Of a DNA stretch of 64,000 nt, positions 25,065-34,070 are shown in pieces. Origin of the DNA: Caldifarciminota bacterium UBA1063. GTDB lineage: Bacteria > Hydrothermota > Hydrothermia > UBA1063. Every line of letters begins with the position of its first letter. The stretch's first letter is position 1. Under the pieces are notes generated by a model. It had not been told where the DNA came from and searched no databases. It saw only the letters and a program-made list of their open reading frames with translations. The stretch lies in assembly GCA_002316275.1 (NCBI GenBank), contig DCDE01000004.1, positions 124,001 to 188,000 of the forward strand, read 5' to 3'. The position numbers and the translations under genes were made by a program.

Positions 25065-28000
25065 TTAGAATATCACTGCAATTTTGCCGGTTTTCTCTTT
25101 TCCATCAGAAGTCTTAATGTGAAAGAGATACATTCCACTCGCAGGTCTAATACCATACTCTGTCAGAAGGTCCCACGTTACCTCTCCATCATCCTCAGGA
25201 GTAACCTGGAGCACCTTTACGAGTTCTCCAGCGGGGTTAAAGATTCTAATAGTAGCATTCTTTGGAAGGTTGATGAACCTTACACCACCGGTCCTAAACT
25301 CTTTATCTTTGTCAAGGGGAGTCAGGACATAGTATGGATTAGGAACCACTTTAACATTATCCAAAGTGTAATCAATAACTTGTTGAATCGATGATACATC
25401 AATTTCATAATAATCTGTGCTATAAGGTATCCTTGTCACATTGGAGGGAGCCAGAGTACTTACGATCCATTCCGTTCCATCTGAAGGAACCCCACCAGCG
25501 TTCGTAAAGTCAGCGAATCTCAAAAGATCTGTACCAGGGAGCCTAATGCCCATCACATAACGGGCAAGACCTGTCGTAGCATCAACAGGTATTTTCTCCA
25601 CAGCTGTAAAACGAAGGGTTGAACCAGCACCTGCACCAGCCACGAAGGACCACCCAGTAGCGATACTATCTCTGCCTGCAATAGGATCGAAGGGGATTAT
25701 ATTGCCCGTGAGTGTGTCAACTACCTCAAGGGTCACGGAATCACCGTTATCAACATGCTTCCAGGTAATTCGATAGACAGACCCCGCAAAGAATATACCC
25801 CTTGATTTCGTAGGCTGCTTGTATACATTTAATGTAGAGTCGAAGGTCCATTGAGATTGAAGGAACTTCCAAGTATCCGCAGAAGTGCCAACAAGGCTTG
25901 TATCCACAGTATAGAAACAGTTCAAAAGGTCAGTTTGAATCTCAAGCCTTGGACCCGAAATCACTGCCCCATTAAATAGGATATCTGAGGGGAATACATA
26001 TATATACTTTGCAAAAGCCTGTGAAACAGTATCGGGAACAACTGTCCAAAGAATTCTACTCGATGGAATAGCCACCACCGTGTCTTGAGCTTCGTTCAGA
26101 AGGTATGTAGAATATATAGGATGCACTAAAACATTTGGGCCATCAGCCTTGCGCGTGTTTGGCCCTTCATAGTTAAATCTCAGGTAGTATTTACCCGCTT
26201 TTAAAATGCTGGTATCTTTAGTAACAACGAAGGCTCCATCATATTTAAAAGCATTCTCAACACCGTTCTTTGTAATAACTACAGGATTATCGGGGAAGGT
26301 CTCATCAACGGGATTCTTGTGGGGAACCACCAAGGCTCTTCCTGCAGCACCAGTTAGAGAAAACCATGTTCCGCTTGAAAAGTTTATATCGTATGGGATG
26401 ATTTCATACATATACCTCACTCCATTCCTTAGAAGGGTATCTCTGTCTACATAAGAATGTACAATGCCTGTGTTTGTACCAAGGAATATCGAATCTGTGT
26501 AAATTTTGTTTCCTAAGAAGTCCATTACACTATCAGTATAAACAACAGTAAACTCATCAGGAAGGTCCCATACACCAAGGGTATCCCACACCATACCATC
26601 CATACTCTTTCTCAGAATATAACCTTCGAAGTCATACTCTCTGTACAATGGGTTACTTCCATGCTCAATGTCATAGAATCTGTCCCTCGTAATCTCTGCA
26701 GCATCATCCCAGAAGAGCACTACCTCTCTATCCTTACCCCAAGCGTACAATGTAGGTTTTGCAGGTGGTTGAGGAGCTACAAAGTTTTGAGAGTATACAT
26801 CCCAAGCTTTCTTTGCAACAAATTTAATGTTTGTGGAATCTGCTGCTATGACAGCAGCAACCACAAGTTCTGCTGATGCACCAGGTGGCATGTCGATGGG
26901 CCCAGAAACCTGGATAAACCTCTTATCACCAGCGCCATAAACATCATCCATATAAGGGTTATATCTTCCTCCGGCAGAAGGTGGATCCCAACCGGACATC
27001 ACCATATACCTCTCTTTGTCGTCCCTCGGATCTATTTGTATCGTGAAGATCTTGAATGCTGTCATACCAAGTGGTTCGCCAGTATGTAGGGTGTCGGGCC
27101 CCACAGGGGTTCCAATGGTATCTATAATAACAACTTCTTTTGTGGCAATGGGGCTCTTGAGAAATACGCTCCCCACAACACCAGGCAACCCATTACCATC
27201 CACACCGATCCAGCCGCCTTCAGGTTGAAGCTGGTATTGGAAAGCCAGGTTTAGGTTAATATCCCCTTCGCCAAAGTTGTAAGTCCTCACAAATCCTACC
27301 AAATCATTGGCTGCAGTACCCGCCTCATTTCCAATGTCGTTATCATAACAAGCACCTATATAAGCGTCTTTCAATGTATCTCCAGAAATATTCGTAACCT
27401 TAAAAAGTAGGAAGGTGATATCTTTAAGACCGGGAACATCAAACTGGTATGTCCACTGATCAAAGAGGAGTCCCATTATTCTTGAGCCTGACTCTTGCCT
27501 TGATGGGTTAAGATCAGTATACCTGGTATAGCTATCCAGGGTCGATAATACAAAATTGACAGTATCACCACTTACCAGATCGATCTCCTTAATGGGCCAA
27601 CCGTAGCCTGCATTGTCAGAGTTCGAAAGGTACAACCTTGCCTGGGCGTCTCCTGTAGCACCAGCATAATCTCTATAATCGGGTTCCTCACCTATTATTT
27701 GATAGGTACTATCATCTACCCGCAAAAGCTCGGGTACGTAGGCAGGGCCACCTTCTGACTGCCCACTGTTAGGGTTATACATAAAGGCAACTACTGTATC
27801 CCACTTGGCAGGATTCGCCTCATTTCTCTTAAGGGCACCCACCCACACGCCTGCACCGTATATGTATGTTTCATTTCTACGGTTCCTTGGCCACCATCCA
27901 CCTGCATCTCCTGAGGGGAAGTTGTGACCGAAGGAGCCATAGTTACTCATATACATACAGAGTTCAGACCCATCAAGGATGCCATAGTGGTACACTTTCG

Positions 28001-28085
28001 AACCCGATGAGCTAACCTGGGTACGGGCAGAAAGGATGCCCACTGCCACTATCATTAAGATTGATATTCTTTTAAACCACTCCAT
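25065..28085 (-). CDS. Large secreted protein with FlgD/T9SS-like C-terminal domain
   Basis: The 1006-residue protein has a signal peptide (residues 1-20), long beta-rich regions and a C-terminal domain with VVPNPYYVLTP, IRIFNPAGELVKVLQ and ASGMYLFHIKTSDGKEKTGK, the FlgD-like/CTD pattern used for type IX sorting. The basic residues near the end match sorting domains. No catalytic motif is recognised. It lies between a TonB receptor (11 bp gap) and PorV, so a surface partner of the receptor is plausible. SD AGGAGGGG precedes its ATG. Confidence 0.8.
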   Translation of the reverse strand: MEWFKRISILMIVAVGILSARTQVSSSGSKVYHYGILDGSELCMYMSNYGSFGHNFPSGDAGGWWPRNRRNETYIYGAGVWVGALKRNEANPAKWDTVVAFMYNPNSGQSEGGPAYVPELLRVDDSTYQIIGEEPDYRDYAGATGDAQARLYLSNSDNAGYGWPIKEIDLVSGDTVNFVLSTLDSYTRYTDLNPSRQESGSRIMGLLFDQWTYQFDVPGLKDITFLLFKVTNISGDTLKDAYIGACYDNDIGNEAGTAANDLVGFVRTYNFGEGDINLNLAFQYQLQPEGGWIGVDGNGLPGVVGSVFLKSPIATKEVVIIDTIGTPVGPDTLHTGEPLGMTAFKIFTIQIDPRDDKERYMVMSGWDPPSAGGRYNPYMDDVYGAGDKRFIQVSGPIDMPPGASAELVVAAVIAADSTNIKFVAKKAWDVYSQNFVAPQPPAKPTLYAWGKDREVVLFWDDAAEITRDRFYDIEHGSNPLYREYDFEGYILRKSMDGMVWDTLGVWDLPDEFTVVYTDSVMDFLGNKIYTDSIFLGTNTGIVHSYVDRDTLLRNGVRYMYEIIPYDINFSSGTWFSLTGAAGRALVVPHKNPVDETFPDNPVVITKNGVENAFKYDGAFVVTKDTSILKAGKYYLRFNYEGPNTRKADGPNVLVHPIYSTYLLNEAQDTVVAIPSSRILWTVVPDTVSQAFAKYIYVFPSDILFNGAVISGPRLEIQTDLLNCFYTVDTSLVGTSADTWKFLQSQWTFDSTLNVYKQPTKSRGIFFAGSVYRITWKHVDNGDSVTLEVVDTLTGNIIPFDPIAGRDSIATGWSFVAGAGAGSTLRFTAVEKIPVDATTGLARYVMGIRLPGTDLLRFADFTNAGGVPSDGTEWIVSTLAPSNVTRIPYSTDYYEIDVSSIQQVIDYTLDNVKVVPNPYYVLTPLDKDKEFRTGGVRFINLPKNATIRIFNPAGELVKVLQVTPEDDGEVTWDLLTEYGIRPASGMYLFHIKTSDGKEKTGKIAVIF

Positions 28086-28096
28086 TTGACCCCTCC

Positions 28097-31000
28097 TTAG
28101 AATCTGAATACTAATGCAAATCTGAGTTGAATAGGTTCACCATAATTAGCTGGCGTCGCAAGGTAATCTTTGAGGGCAAGGATGTACGATTCATACATTT
28201 CCTGAGGAGTAAGGATACCATCACCATTTATGTCTCTAAGAGGGTTATACCCAGTTTGGCCTAAATATATGTTAGAATTACCAAACATGGAGACAGTGAG
28301 CGTCTTTGCATAACCATCATCGTTAGGAAGTCCAGTTGTGGGGTAAACACCCACAACATTCTTAATGTTAAATATATTGAACCCTTCAAATCTCAGTTCC
28401 AGAATCTTCCCAAAAACATTGATTCCCTTTGAAACAGTGAGGTCCGTATTATGGCTCCAAGGAGTTCTTTCAGAATTTATGTCTCCAACGATATTGCCCC
28501 TGAGATCCCTCGGAGTATATGGAGCACCACTTTGAGATCTATGAATCAAAGAGACATTGACATTATCAAGAATGCCATAAGGCACAAGACCTTCGGGAGT
28601 AGAATAAGTAATTGAAGCGTTAATCGTGTGCCTATGATCATAATTCAGAGGTACAATGCTTGCGGGGCATGCTGCAGGTTCACCTGTGATCGGGTCAGTG
28701 CCCAGATAACTGTAGTAGAGGTTTTCATACGCTTCAAAAGGATCCGATTCAGTGCCTTCAGCAAATTGTAAGGTGTAAGCAAGACGTAAATTAACATCCC
28801 TTTGCATCAATTGATATGTTACCTCAACACCCTTGGAGTTCCCATATGCAGCATTGGTATAAATGTAGAAGGACATTGGGATAGCTTTGACCTTACGGGA
28901 ACCGACCCACTGATAAACATCTTTATAGAAAGCAGTGACGTCAATTGCTGAGAAATCGTTTAGCTGGTTTGCGAGACCAACCTCAAAAGCAATCTGTTTT
29001 TCTGCATTCAGGTCAGGGTTTCCAACAAGCTGGTTACCCCTTGACATGATTTCGTCGATATTCATATGAGTAGAAGTGTAGAAGTATTCAAGGGGTGGAG
29101 TCTGGAAGAAGTACCCGTAAGCAAAGTGAAGCACCTGCCTCTCGGTAACTGGGTGTGATATGCCCAGCCTAGGAGAAAGCTGATACTTCGGTTTTACATC
29201 CTTAGCCATAGTATCTTCTGGAGTAATTGTGTAAACATCGTTAGGACCAAGACCGGCTATGCTAATATAATATGTTTGCTTGGGGTCCATATAATCAAAC
29301 CTGAGTCCAGCATTCACCACTAAACCCTCAAACTCCATCTTATCCTGAACATAGGCTGACGCCTGGTATGGGTTAGTATCGTAAATGTCTAAGAACGGAT
29401 TTTGATCCCACGGCAACGAATTGTGGTAGAAGTTAATATCATGATACCTAAATTCAAGACCGGCTTTTAATTCATGATACTTATTAGCTTGCCATGTAAG
29501 GTCCCATTTACCGCTATAAGTTTGCTCAATTCTTCTATTGATTATACGGTAGTCACCTGTCGAAACAAAATTAACGTGAGACTGATCGCCGACACCCCAT
29601 GGATTGCCTGGCCCAAAGTTATACATATAGTAACCTGGGATAATTACCTTTTCCGTAGGTGGATCGGGCACATAACCAACAAATCTGTAATCGGAGAACA
29701 GTTCATCTATTCTTCTTGTATATAAGTAATCTCTGATGCTCGGAAGATATTTGTCAAACCAGTACGGCTGGTAGTTCGGGTCAAGAATTCCAACCCTTGT
29801 TCTCGAATAAAAGTATCCCAAATTCAAGGTGTAGAAGAGATTGTTTCTCAAAATGTGGTTGATGGTAAGCGTTGTTTGGTATCTGCGTGTAAGGTTGACT
29901 CTGTTCCTCTCTCCACGATATTTGTACCTTTGGTAAGTACCATAGTGATAAGTTTGGTTCTGCTCTTTAGCAAGATTACCAGCAAGCATTATTTTCAGAT
30001 TTTCTAAAGGAAGAAAAGAAAGCTTTCCTTGAAGGTAGTAGTTTTGAGCGGCAGAATGAGGCAGAAGGTATGGGCGATCTGTAAAGTACTCTTTCCACTC
30101 CTTAGCCATATTGTAATAATCTTTCCAGTACGGCTTCACTGCATAGTTCGGATCGGAAGCTTGTGTTGGATCATACCACCAAACTTTGGCGGTGTCCACA
30201 AATGCCCTGAAAGCATCGGTACCATTTTCATAGGCATTTAGGATCGGATACCATTCGTCGTCTTCGGGAATGTAGTTATACGACGGTGCGCCATCTCTCC
30301 AGAAGGTTTCGCCGGAAACAAAGTACCTTACCTTTTTATTAGTAAAAGGAACTGGTCCACCAAGAGTAACCGTAGTTCTAGTAGAACCATAATCAAGCTT
30401 TTCAGGAAGAATTCCATCGGATCTAATAGTAAAGTCACCAGATGTCTTTGTACCTCCTTCTCTTGTGACCACGTTAATTACACCAGAAAGAGCCTGACCA
30501 TACTCGGCATTAAATCCACCTGTGATAAGTGACATTTCCTGTATTGCAGACGTATTTATATATCCGTAAAACGTACCGTAAACAGGCGAGTTAATTAGCA
30601 TTCCATCTACGTAGTACGCTACTTCATCATCCCTACCACCTCTTATAACGTTTACCCCGGTTACACCAGCTTGCATCTGAATTGCACTCTGAAAGTTCGT
30701 ATAAGGCAATTGAGAAATGTTTTCCTGGCTAACTACTCTACGAGTCTCTGTAGCGGTTCTTTCCACAAGTTCCCTTTGAGCAGTAACTACAATCTCTTCT
30801 GTCCTAATGGCAGTCGACGTAAGGTAGAAGTTAATATTAGTGGTTAAGTCTGCCTTTACCACTACGTCGGTAACTTCCTGGGGATTGTAGCCAATCATAG
30901 AAGCTCTCAGTGTATAAACTCCAGGTTGAATATTAATCAAATAGTAGTAACCATCGAGGTCAGTGGCGGTACCAATTTTGGTACCTACGATCACCACGTT

Positions 31001-31132
31001 AGCACCGGGCAATGGATCTCCTGTTTCTTGATCGAAGACCCTTCCGGCTATCTTACCCGTTGTACCGGCGTATAATGCTCCACATAACATTATACCTGCC
31101 AGCACAACCATCACAGCCCGCTTTTTTAACAT
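28097..31132 (-). CDS. TonB-dependent outer-membrane receptor with carboxypeptidase-like domain
   Basis: The start is ATG at 31132, 8 bp after GGAGG (31141-31145); the longer frame to 31165 has no ribosome site. After a signal peptide comes a carboxypeptidase regulatory-like beta-sandwich (GKIAGRVFDQETGDPLPGANV, near residues 20-100), a plug domain (residues about 100-240, with VNVIRGGRDDEVAYYVDG) and a 22-strand-type barrel ending in LRFALVFRF. An EF-hand-like loop DINGDGILTPQE lies near the C terminus. The substrate is unknown. Energy would come from the ExbB/ExbD/TonB genes directly upstream. Confidence 0.9.
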   Translation of the reverse strand: MLKKRAVMVVLAGIMLCGALYAGTTGKIAGRVFDQETGDPLPGANVVIVGTKIGTATDLDGYYYLINIQPGVYTLRASMIGYNPQEVTDVVVKADLTTNINFYLTSTAIRTEEIVVTAQRELVERTATETRRVVSQENISQLPYTNFQSAIQMQAGVTGVNVIRGGRDDEVAYYVDGMLINSPVYGTFYGYINTSAIQEMSLITGGFNAEYGQALSGVINVVTREGGTKTSGDFTIRSDGILPEKLDYGSTRTTVTLGGPVPFTNKKVRYFVSGETFWRDGAPSYNYIPEDDEWYPILNAYENGTDAFRAFVDTAKVWWYDPTQASDPNYAVKPYWKDYYNMAKEWKEYFTDRPYLLPHSAAQNYYLQGKLSFLPLENLKIMLAGNLAKEQNQTYHYGTYQRYKYRGERNRVNLTRRYQTTLTINHILRNNLFYTLNLGYFYSRTRVGILDPNYQPYWFDKYLPSIRDYLYTRRIDELFSDYRFVGYVPDPPTEKVIIPGYYMYNFGPGNPWGVGDQSHVNFVSTGDYRIINRRIEQTYSGKWDLTWQANKYHELKAGLEFRYHDINFYHNSLPWDQNPFLDIYDTNPYQASAYVQDKMEFEGLVVNAGLRFDYMDPKQTYYISIAGLGPNDVYTITPEDTMAKDVKPKYQLSPRLGISHPVTERQVLHFAYGYFFQTPPLEYFYTSTHMNIDEIMSRGNQLVGNPDLNAEKQIAFEVGLANQLNDFSAIDVTAFYKDVYQWVGSRKVKAIPMSFYIYTNAAYGNSKGVEVTYQLMQRDVNLRLAYTLQFAEGTESDPFEAYENLYYSYLGTDPITGEPAACPASIVPLNYDHRHTINASITYSTPEGLVPYGILDNVNVSLIHRSQSGAPYTPRDLRGNIVGDINSERTPWSHNTDLTVSKGINVFGKILELRFEGFNIFNIKNVVGVYPTTGLPNDDGYAKTLTVSMFGNSNIYLGQTGYNPLRDINGDGILTPQEMYESYILALKDYLATPANYGEPIQLRFALVFRF

Positions 31133-31171
31133 AGGGCTACCCTCCTTTTTAGGTTCTTTACTCATAAAAAA

Positions 31172-31831
31172 CTATTGCCTCAAAACAAACCTGACCGGAA
31201 CCATCACTTTACATGCCACAGGTCTATCTTGTTGATAAGCTGGTGAAAATTCAAATTGCATTACTGCTTCAACCGCTGCCTCATTAAATATCTGGTTATC
31301 ACTTCTTGCTACTGTAGCACTCCTAACCTTGCCGTCCGGTCCCACAATAGCAAGTACGTAAACCATTCCTTCAATTCCTGCCTTTCGAGCAAGGTCAGGA
31401 TACTTGGGAGAAACAGCTTTAACAATTTGTGGTTTCACCTCGACCACATAATATTCATAGACTGTTGTATCTGAGCTCGGTGGAGGTGGTACATCAAAAA
31501 TGTTGAAATCAGTTGTAGGAGCAAGTTCCACCTCGCCATCTTCAGCAGCTTCGCCAGCTTCAGCAACTTCCACTGTAACCTGGGGTCTTGGGGGAGGCGG
31601 AGCTTCTTCAATTTCCCTACCCACCTCCGTATACTCTGGCTCCAAATACATGCTCTCTACCTGCTTAGGCTGATAAGGGGCGACCTCAATCCCCCTCACA
31701 CTCAAGAAGAGGACAATTAGTATTACCTGTGCAATGATCATACTCCTTGCAAGGTCATCAGGATATTCGTCCAGTAATTCACTTCCTTTATAGTATGGCC
31801 TTTTCCTCACCTCATCAGGCATTTCAATCAC
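31172..31831 (-). CDS. TonB-family energy transducer
   Basis: The 219-residue protein has one membrane helix (about residues 30-46), a Pro/Glu-rich periplasmic linker (EEAPPPPRPQVTVEV) and a C-terminal TonB domain with the classic PKYPDLARKAGIEGMVYVLAIVGPDGKV and AVEAVMQFEFSPAYQQDRPV. It would pass proton-motive force from ExbB/ExbD to the receptor at 28097. It starts at GTG, overlapping the preceding ExbD stop by 4 bp. Confidence 0.92.
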   Translation of the reverse strand: MIEMPDEVRKRPYYKGSELLDEYPDDLARSMIIAQVILIVLFLSVRGIEVAPYQPKQVESMYLEPEYTEVGREIEEAPPPPRPQVTVEVAEAGEAAEDGEVELAPTTDFNIFDVPPPPSSDTTVYEYYVVEVKPQIVKAVSPKYPDLARKAGIEGMVYVLAIVGPDGKVRSATVARSDNQIFNEAAVEAVMQFEFSPAYQQDRPVACKVMVPVRFVLRQ

Positions 31832-32250
31832 CCCCCTAAACCCTCTTTAAATTCTGTCGCAAATATAACCCTAAGAGCCTTAGCTTCACGAAGAGATTCA
31901 AGAACCTGGTCTACATAATTGTATTTTACCCTTTTGTCTGCCTTAATATATGCTATCATCGCCGGATTCTCCGCAATCTTTAACCTAAAACGGATTACTA
32001 CATCGCTAGGTTGAACTAAGAAATCATCAACCGAAATCTGACCTTTCGAATTTATAAAAATCCTCGCAAGATCTTCTGTCTTTATAATTCTTTCAGTCGC
32101 CCTTGCCTCAGGTAGTATGACCTGAAAACCGATTTCTTTTCTAAACTTAGTAGTGACAAGGAAGAACAGTAATAGTAGAAAAGCTATATCAGACATGGAA
32201 GATGTGGGAATATTTGTTTTTGATGGAATCCTCTGCTTAAGTCGCATCAT
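31828..32250 (-). CDS. ExbD/TolR-family protein (second copy)
   Basis: The 140-residue protein has a single N-terminal membrane helix with the conserved Asp in SMSDIAFLLLLFFLVTT and a periplasmic domain. It starts in TAATG overlap with the other ExbD. Two adjacent, non-identical ExbD genes beside one ExbB match systems where a heterodimeric ExbD sits in the channel. Confidence 0.9.
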   Translation of the reverse strand: MMRLKQRIPSKTNIPTSSMSDIAFLLLLFFLVTTKFRKEIGFQVILPEARATERIIKTEDLARIFINSKGQISVDDFLVQPSDVVIRFRLKIAENPAMIAYIKADKRVKYNYVDQVLESLREAKALRVIFATEFKEGLGG

Positions 32251-32687
32251 TAACCTCCTGTCCTGATGCTTGCCAGTGAAACTGCCTTTGCTTCAGGAAC
32301 TTGCTTTATTACGTCGAAAACTTCTATCATCTTTTCGTATGGAGCATCCACGTTCGTCCTAAGCACCACCAGAGGATCCCTACCCTCATGTTGAGCCTTA
32401 TAGTCAGCAATTCTCTGCGCAAGTTTCTCCTTAAGTTCAAAGGTGGCGACTGGGTCCTCATCAAGAAAAATCTCGCCAACATCGTTTATTGAGACCCTTA
32501 TGACACGCTCCCCCCCAATTTTAACCACCTGATCTGTCTTTTCAGGAAGGGCAATCTTAAGCCCTTTTTCTCGCATGAAAACCGTGGAAGTCATAAAAAA
32601 GATTATAAGCAGGAAGGCAATATCCGCCATAGAGGCTGTAGGAATCTCAGCCTCCTGAGGAACTTTACGTTTCGATAAAATAGGCAA
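32250..32687 (-). CDS. ExbD/TolR-family protein (first copy)
   Basis: The 145-residue protein has the helix SMADIAFLLIIFFMTSTVF with the proton-relay Asp, and the periplasmic motif DPLVVLRTNVDAPYEKMIEVFDVIKQ. The start is TTG behind GGAGGG. It forms the ion channel complex with ExbB encoded 19 bp upstream. Confidence 0.9.
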   Translation of the reverse strand: MPILSKRKVPQEAEIPTASMADIAFLLIIFFMTSTVFMREKGLKIALPEKTDQVVKIGGERVIRVSINDVGEIFLDEDPVATFELKEKLAQRIADYKAQHEGRDPLVVLRTNVDAPYEKMIEVFDVIKQVPEAKAVSLASIRTGG

Positions 32688-32706
32688 AGCTTATCCCTCC
32701 GTTATT

Positions 32707-33336
32707 TTATCTCTCTATAACTCCAGTTTCAAGAAGATACTCTATAAAGGCATTGGAAGTTTCTTCCATTGCCCTTGTAAAGTTATTTATTCTATCAGCG
32801 AAAAGAGCATAAAAAAGAGAAATAGGAGCAGCGATAAGAAGGCCAGTAGCAGTGGTAATTAAAGCTTCTGAAATACCCGATGCTACTATTGTAGGCTCAA
32901 CTTCACCCGCAGCAGCAATAGCATTAAATGCCCTAATCATACCAGTAACAGTGCCAAGGAACCCTACGATGGGTGCCAAAGTCGTGACAGCTGTAAGATA
33001 AATCATTCCTCTATCAAGGAATGCAAATTCAGTTGTGGCTTTCATTGTCATGGCTTCTTCTACCACCATTCTCCCCCTATCTACCTTCTCAAGACCGGCT
33101 TCCATAACCTTCGCTATTGGATTCTTTTCCTTACTAAGAAAAGAGAGAGCCGCATCGATACCCTGGGCTTCGATTTTCTTTATTGTATCTTCCATTATTT
33201 GCTTGGGGTCTCCCTTCAATTTTATAAAGAGCGAGATCAGCCTCTCTATAATAAAGGCTAACCCCAATATCGCCAGGATGAGAAGTAACCACATCATTGA
33301 GCCGCCTCTAACAAAATAATCAACCAACGTTGCCAT
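32707..33336 (-). CDS. ExbB/TolQ/MotA-family proton channel protein
   Basis: Three membrane helices, with the family motif around residues 110-170 (LDRGMIYLTAVTTLAPIVGFLGTVTGMIRAFNAI and EALITTATGLLIAAP). I start at ATG 33336, which has GGAGG 7 bp upstream, rather than the longer frame from 33387 (209 aa instead of 226). It is the first gene of the operon running through TonB, receptor, secreted protein and PorV, under the promoter at 33366-33394. Confidence 0.93.
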   Translation of the reverse strand: MATLVDYFVRGGSMMWLLLILAILGLAFIIERLISLFIKLKGDPKQIMEDTIKKIEAQGIDAALSFLSKEKNPIAKVMEAGLEKVDRGRMVVEEAMTMKATTEFAFLDRGMIYLTAVTTLAPIVGFLGTVTGMIRAFNAIAAAGEVEPTIVASGISEALITTATGLLIAAPISLFYALFADRINNFTRAMEETSNAFIEYLLETGVIER

Positions 33337-33365
33337 AATTAGCAACCTCCTTTTGTTTAAGTAAA

Positions 33366-33394
33366 ATTTTAATAGCAAATCTACCAACTGTCAA
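33366..33394 (-). promoter_or_regulatory. Promoter of the ExbB-TonB-receptor operon
   Basis: On the minus strand TTGACA (33389-33394), 17-bp spacer and TAAAAT (33366-33371). Transcription would start near 33359, about 23 nt before the ExbB ATG. Confidence 0.82.
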
Positions 33395-33410
33395 GAGCAA
33401 CCTTAATCCG

Positions 33411-33438
33411 TTGACAATTCGAGACTTGAGAATAATAT
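33411..33438 (+). promoter_or_regulatory. Divergent promoter of the lipoprotein gene
   Basis: TTGACA (33411-33416) is followed at 16 bp by TAATAT (33433-33438). Its -35 lies only 16 bp from the -35 of the divergent ExbB promoter, so the two polymerases would compete and one operator could control both. Confidence 0.6.
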
Positions 33439-33458
33439 TATATAAAGTGGAGGAGAAA

Positions 33459-34070
33459 ATGAAAAAGATAAAATATTTAATTATATTCACAACTCTAATT
33501 TTAAGCGCATGTAGCAGTATAAAACTCACTTACGACTATAACCCGCGATCTCTGACATGGCCCAGGGCTTATGCCCTAAAAGTGTACGTTGGTGAATTTT
33601 CAGAGACCAGTGATTCAGTCTTTGGAGAAATGAAACTCATTGGAACTGAGCACGACTTGAGACATGTCTTCGTAATTGAACCCAGAGACTTCTTACGGAG
33701 GGCAGTCATCGCAGAGATCCGAAACTCAAATCTCTTTCCCACAGCAGAGACCGAAGATGAAGCGAACATCGTTTTAAAGGGGACATTAGACAAATTTTAC
33801 GTTGACTTTACGATACATAAAATTCCTCAACAGCCCAATGGTCTCGAATATAAATATATGTCTAAGGGGTGGATAAAAGCCTCCTTCTATGTGTATCAAA
33901 AAGATAAGCTCTTATACAAAATTAATGCCTCAAGTCAGGTTGACGGTAAAGGAGAAATGTTTCTTTTTGGACACTGGGAAGATGCCGTTAGAAAAGATTT
34001 AGATAGAATGCTTCAACCAATGATTTTTGCGGTAATGGATTCTATAGAGACCTTCCTCTCAAGAAGATAA
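33459..34070 (+). CDS. Outer-membrane-type lipoprotein of unknown function
   Basis: The start is ATG at 33459 with GGAGG just upstream; the longer frame to 33411 would run through the promoter. The N terminus is a type II signal with lipobox LSAC (Cys about residue 18). The mature 185-residue protein is alpha/beta, with an Asp/Glu-containing repeat-free body (RRAVIAEIRNSNLF, ANIVLKGTLDKFYVDF) reminiscent of LptE-like and GNA1162-like lipoproteins, a resemblance I cannot confirm. Its last 12 bp overlap the convergent NSUN gene. Confidence 0.75.
   Translation: MKKIKYLIIFTTLILSACSSIKLTYDYNPRSLTWPRAYALKVYVGEFSETSDSVFGEMKLIGTEHDLRHVFVIEPRDFLRRAVIAEIRNSNLFPTAETEDEANIVLKGTLDKFYVDFTIHKIPQQPNGLEYKYMSKGWIKASFYVYQKDKLLYKINASSQVDGKGEMFLFGHWEDAVRKDLDRMLQPMIFAVMDSIETFLSRR

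Noticed and set aside
33411..33458. Longer start of the lipoprotein gene from 33411
   Set aside because: This would place the start inside the promoter; the ATG at 33459 has GGAGG and the lipobox fits.
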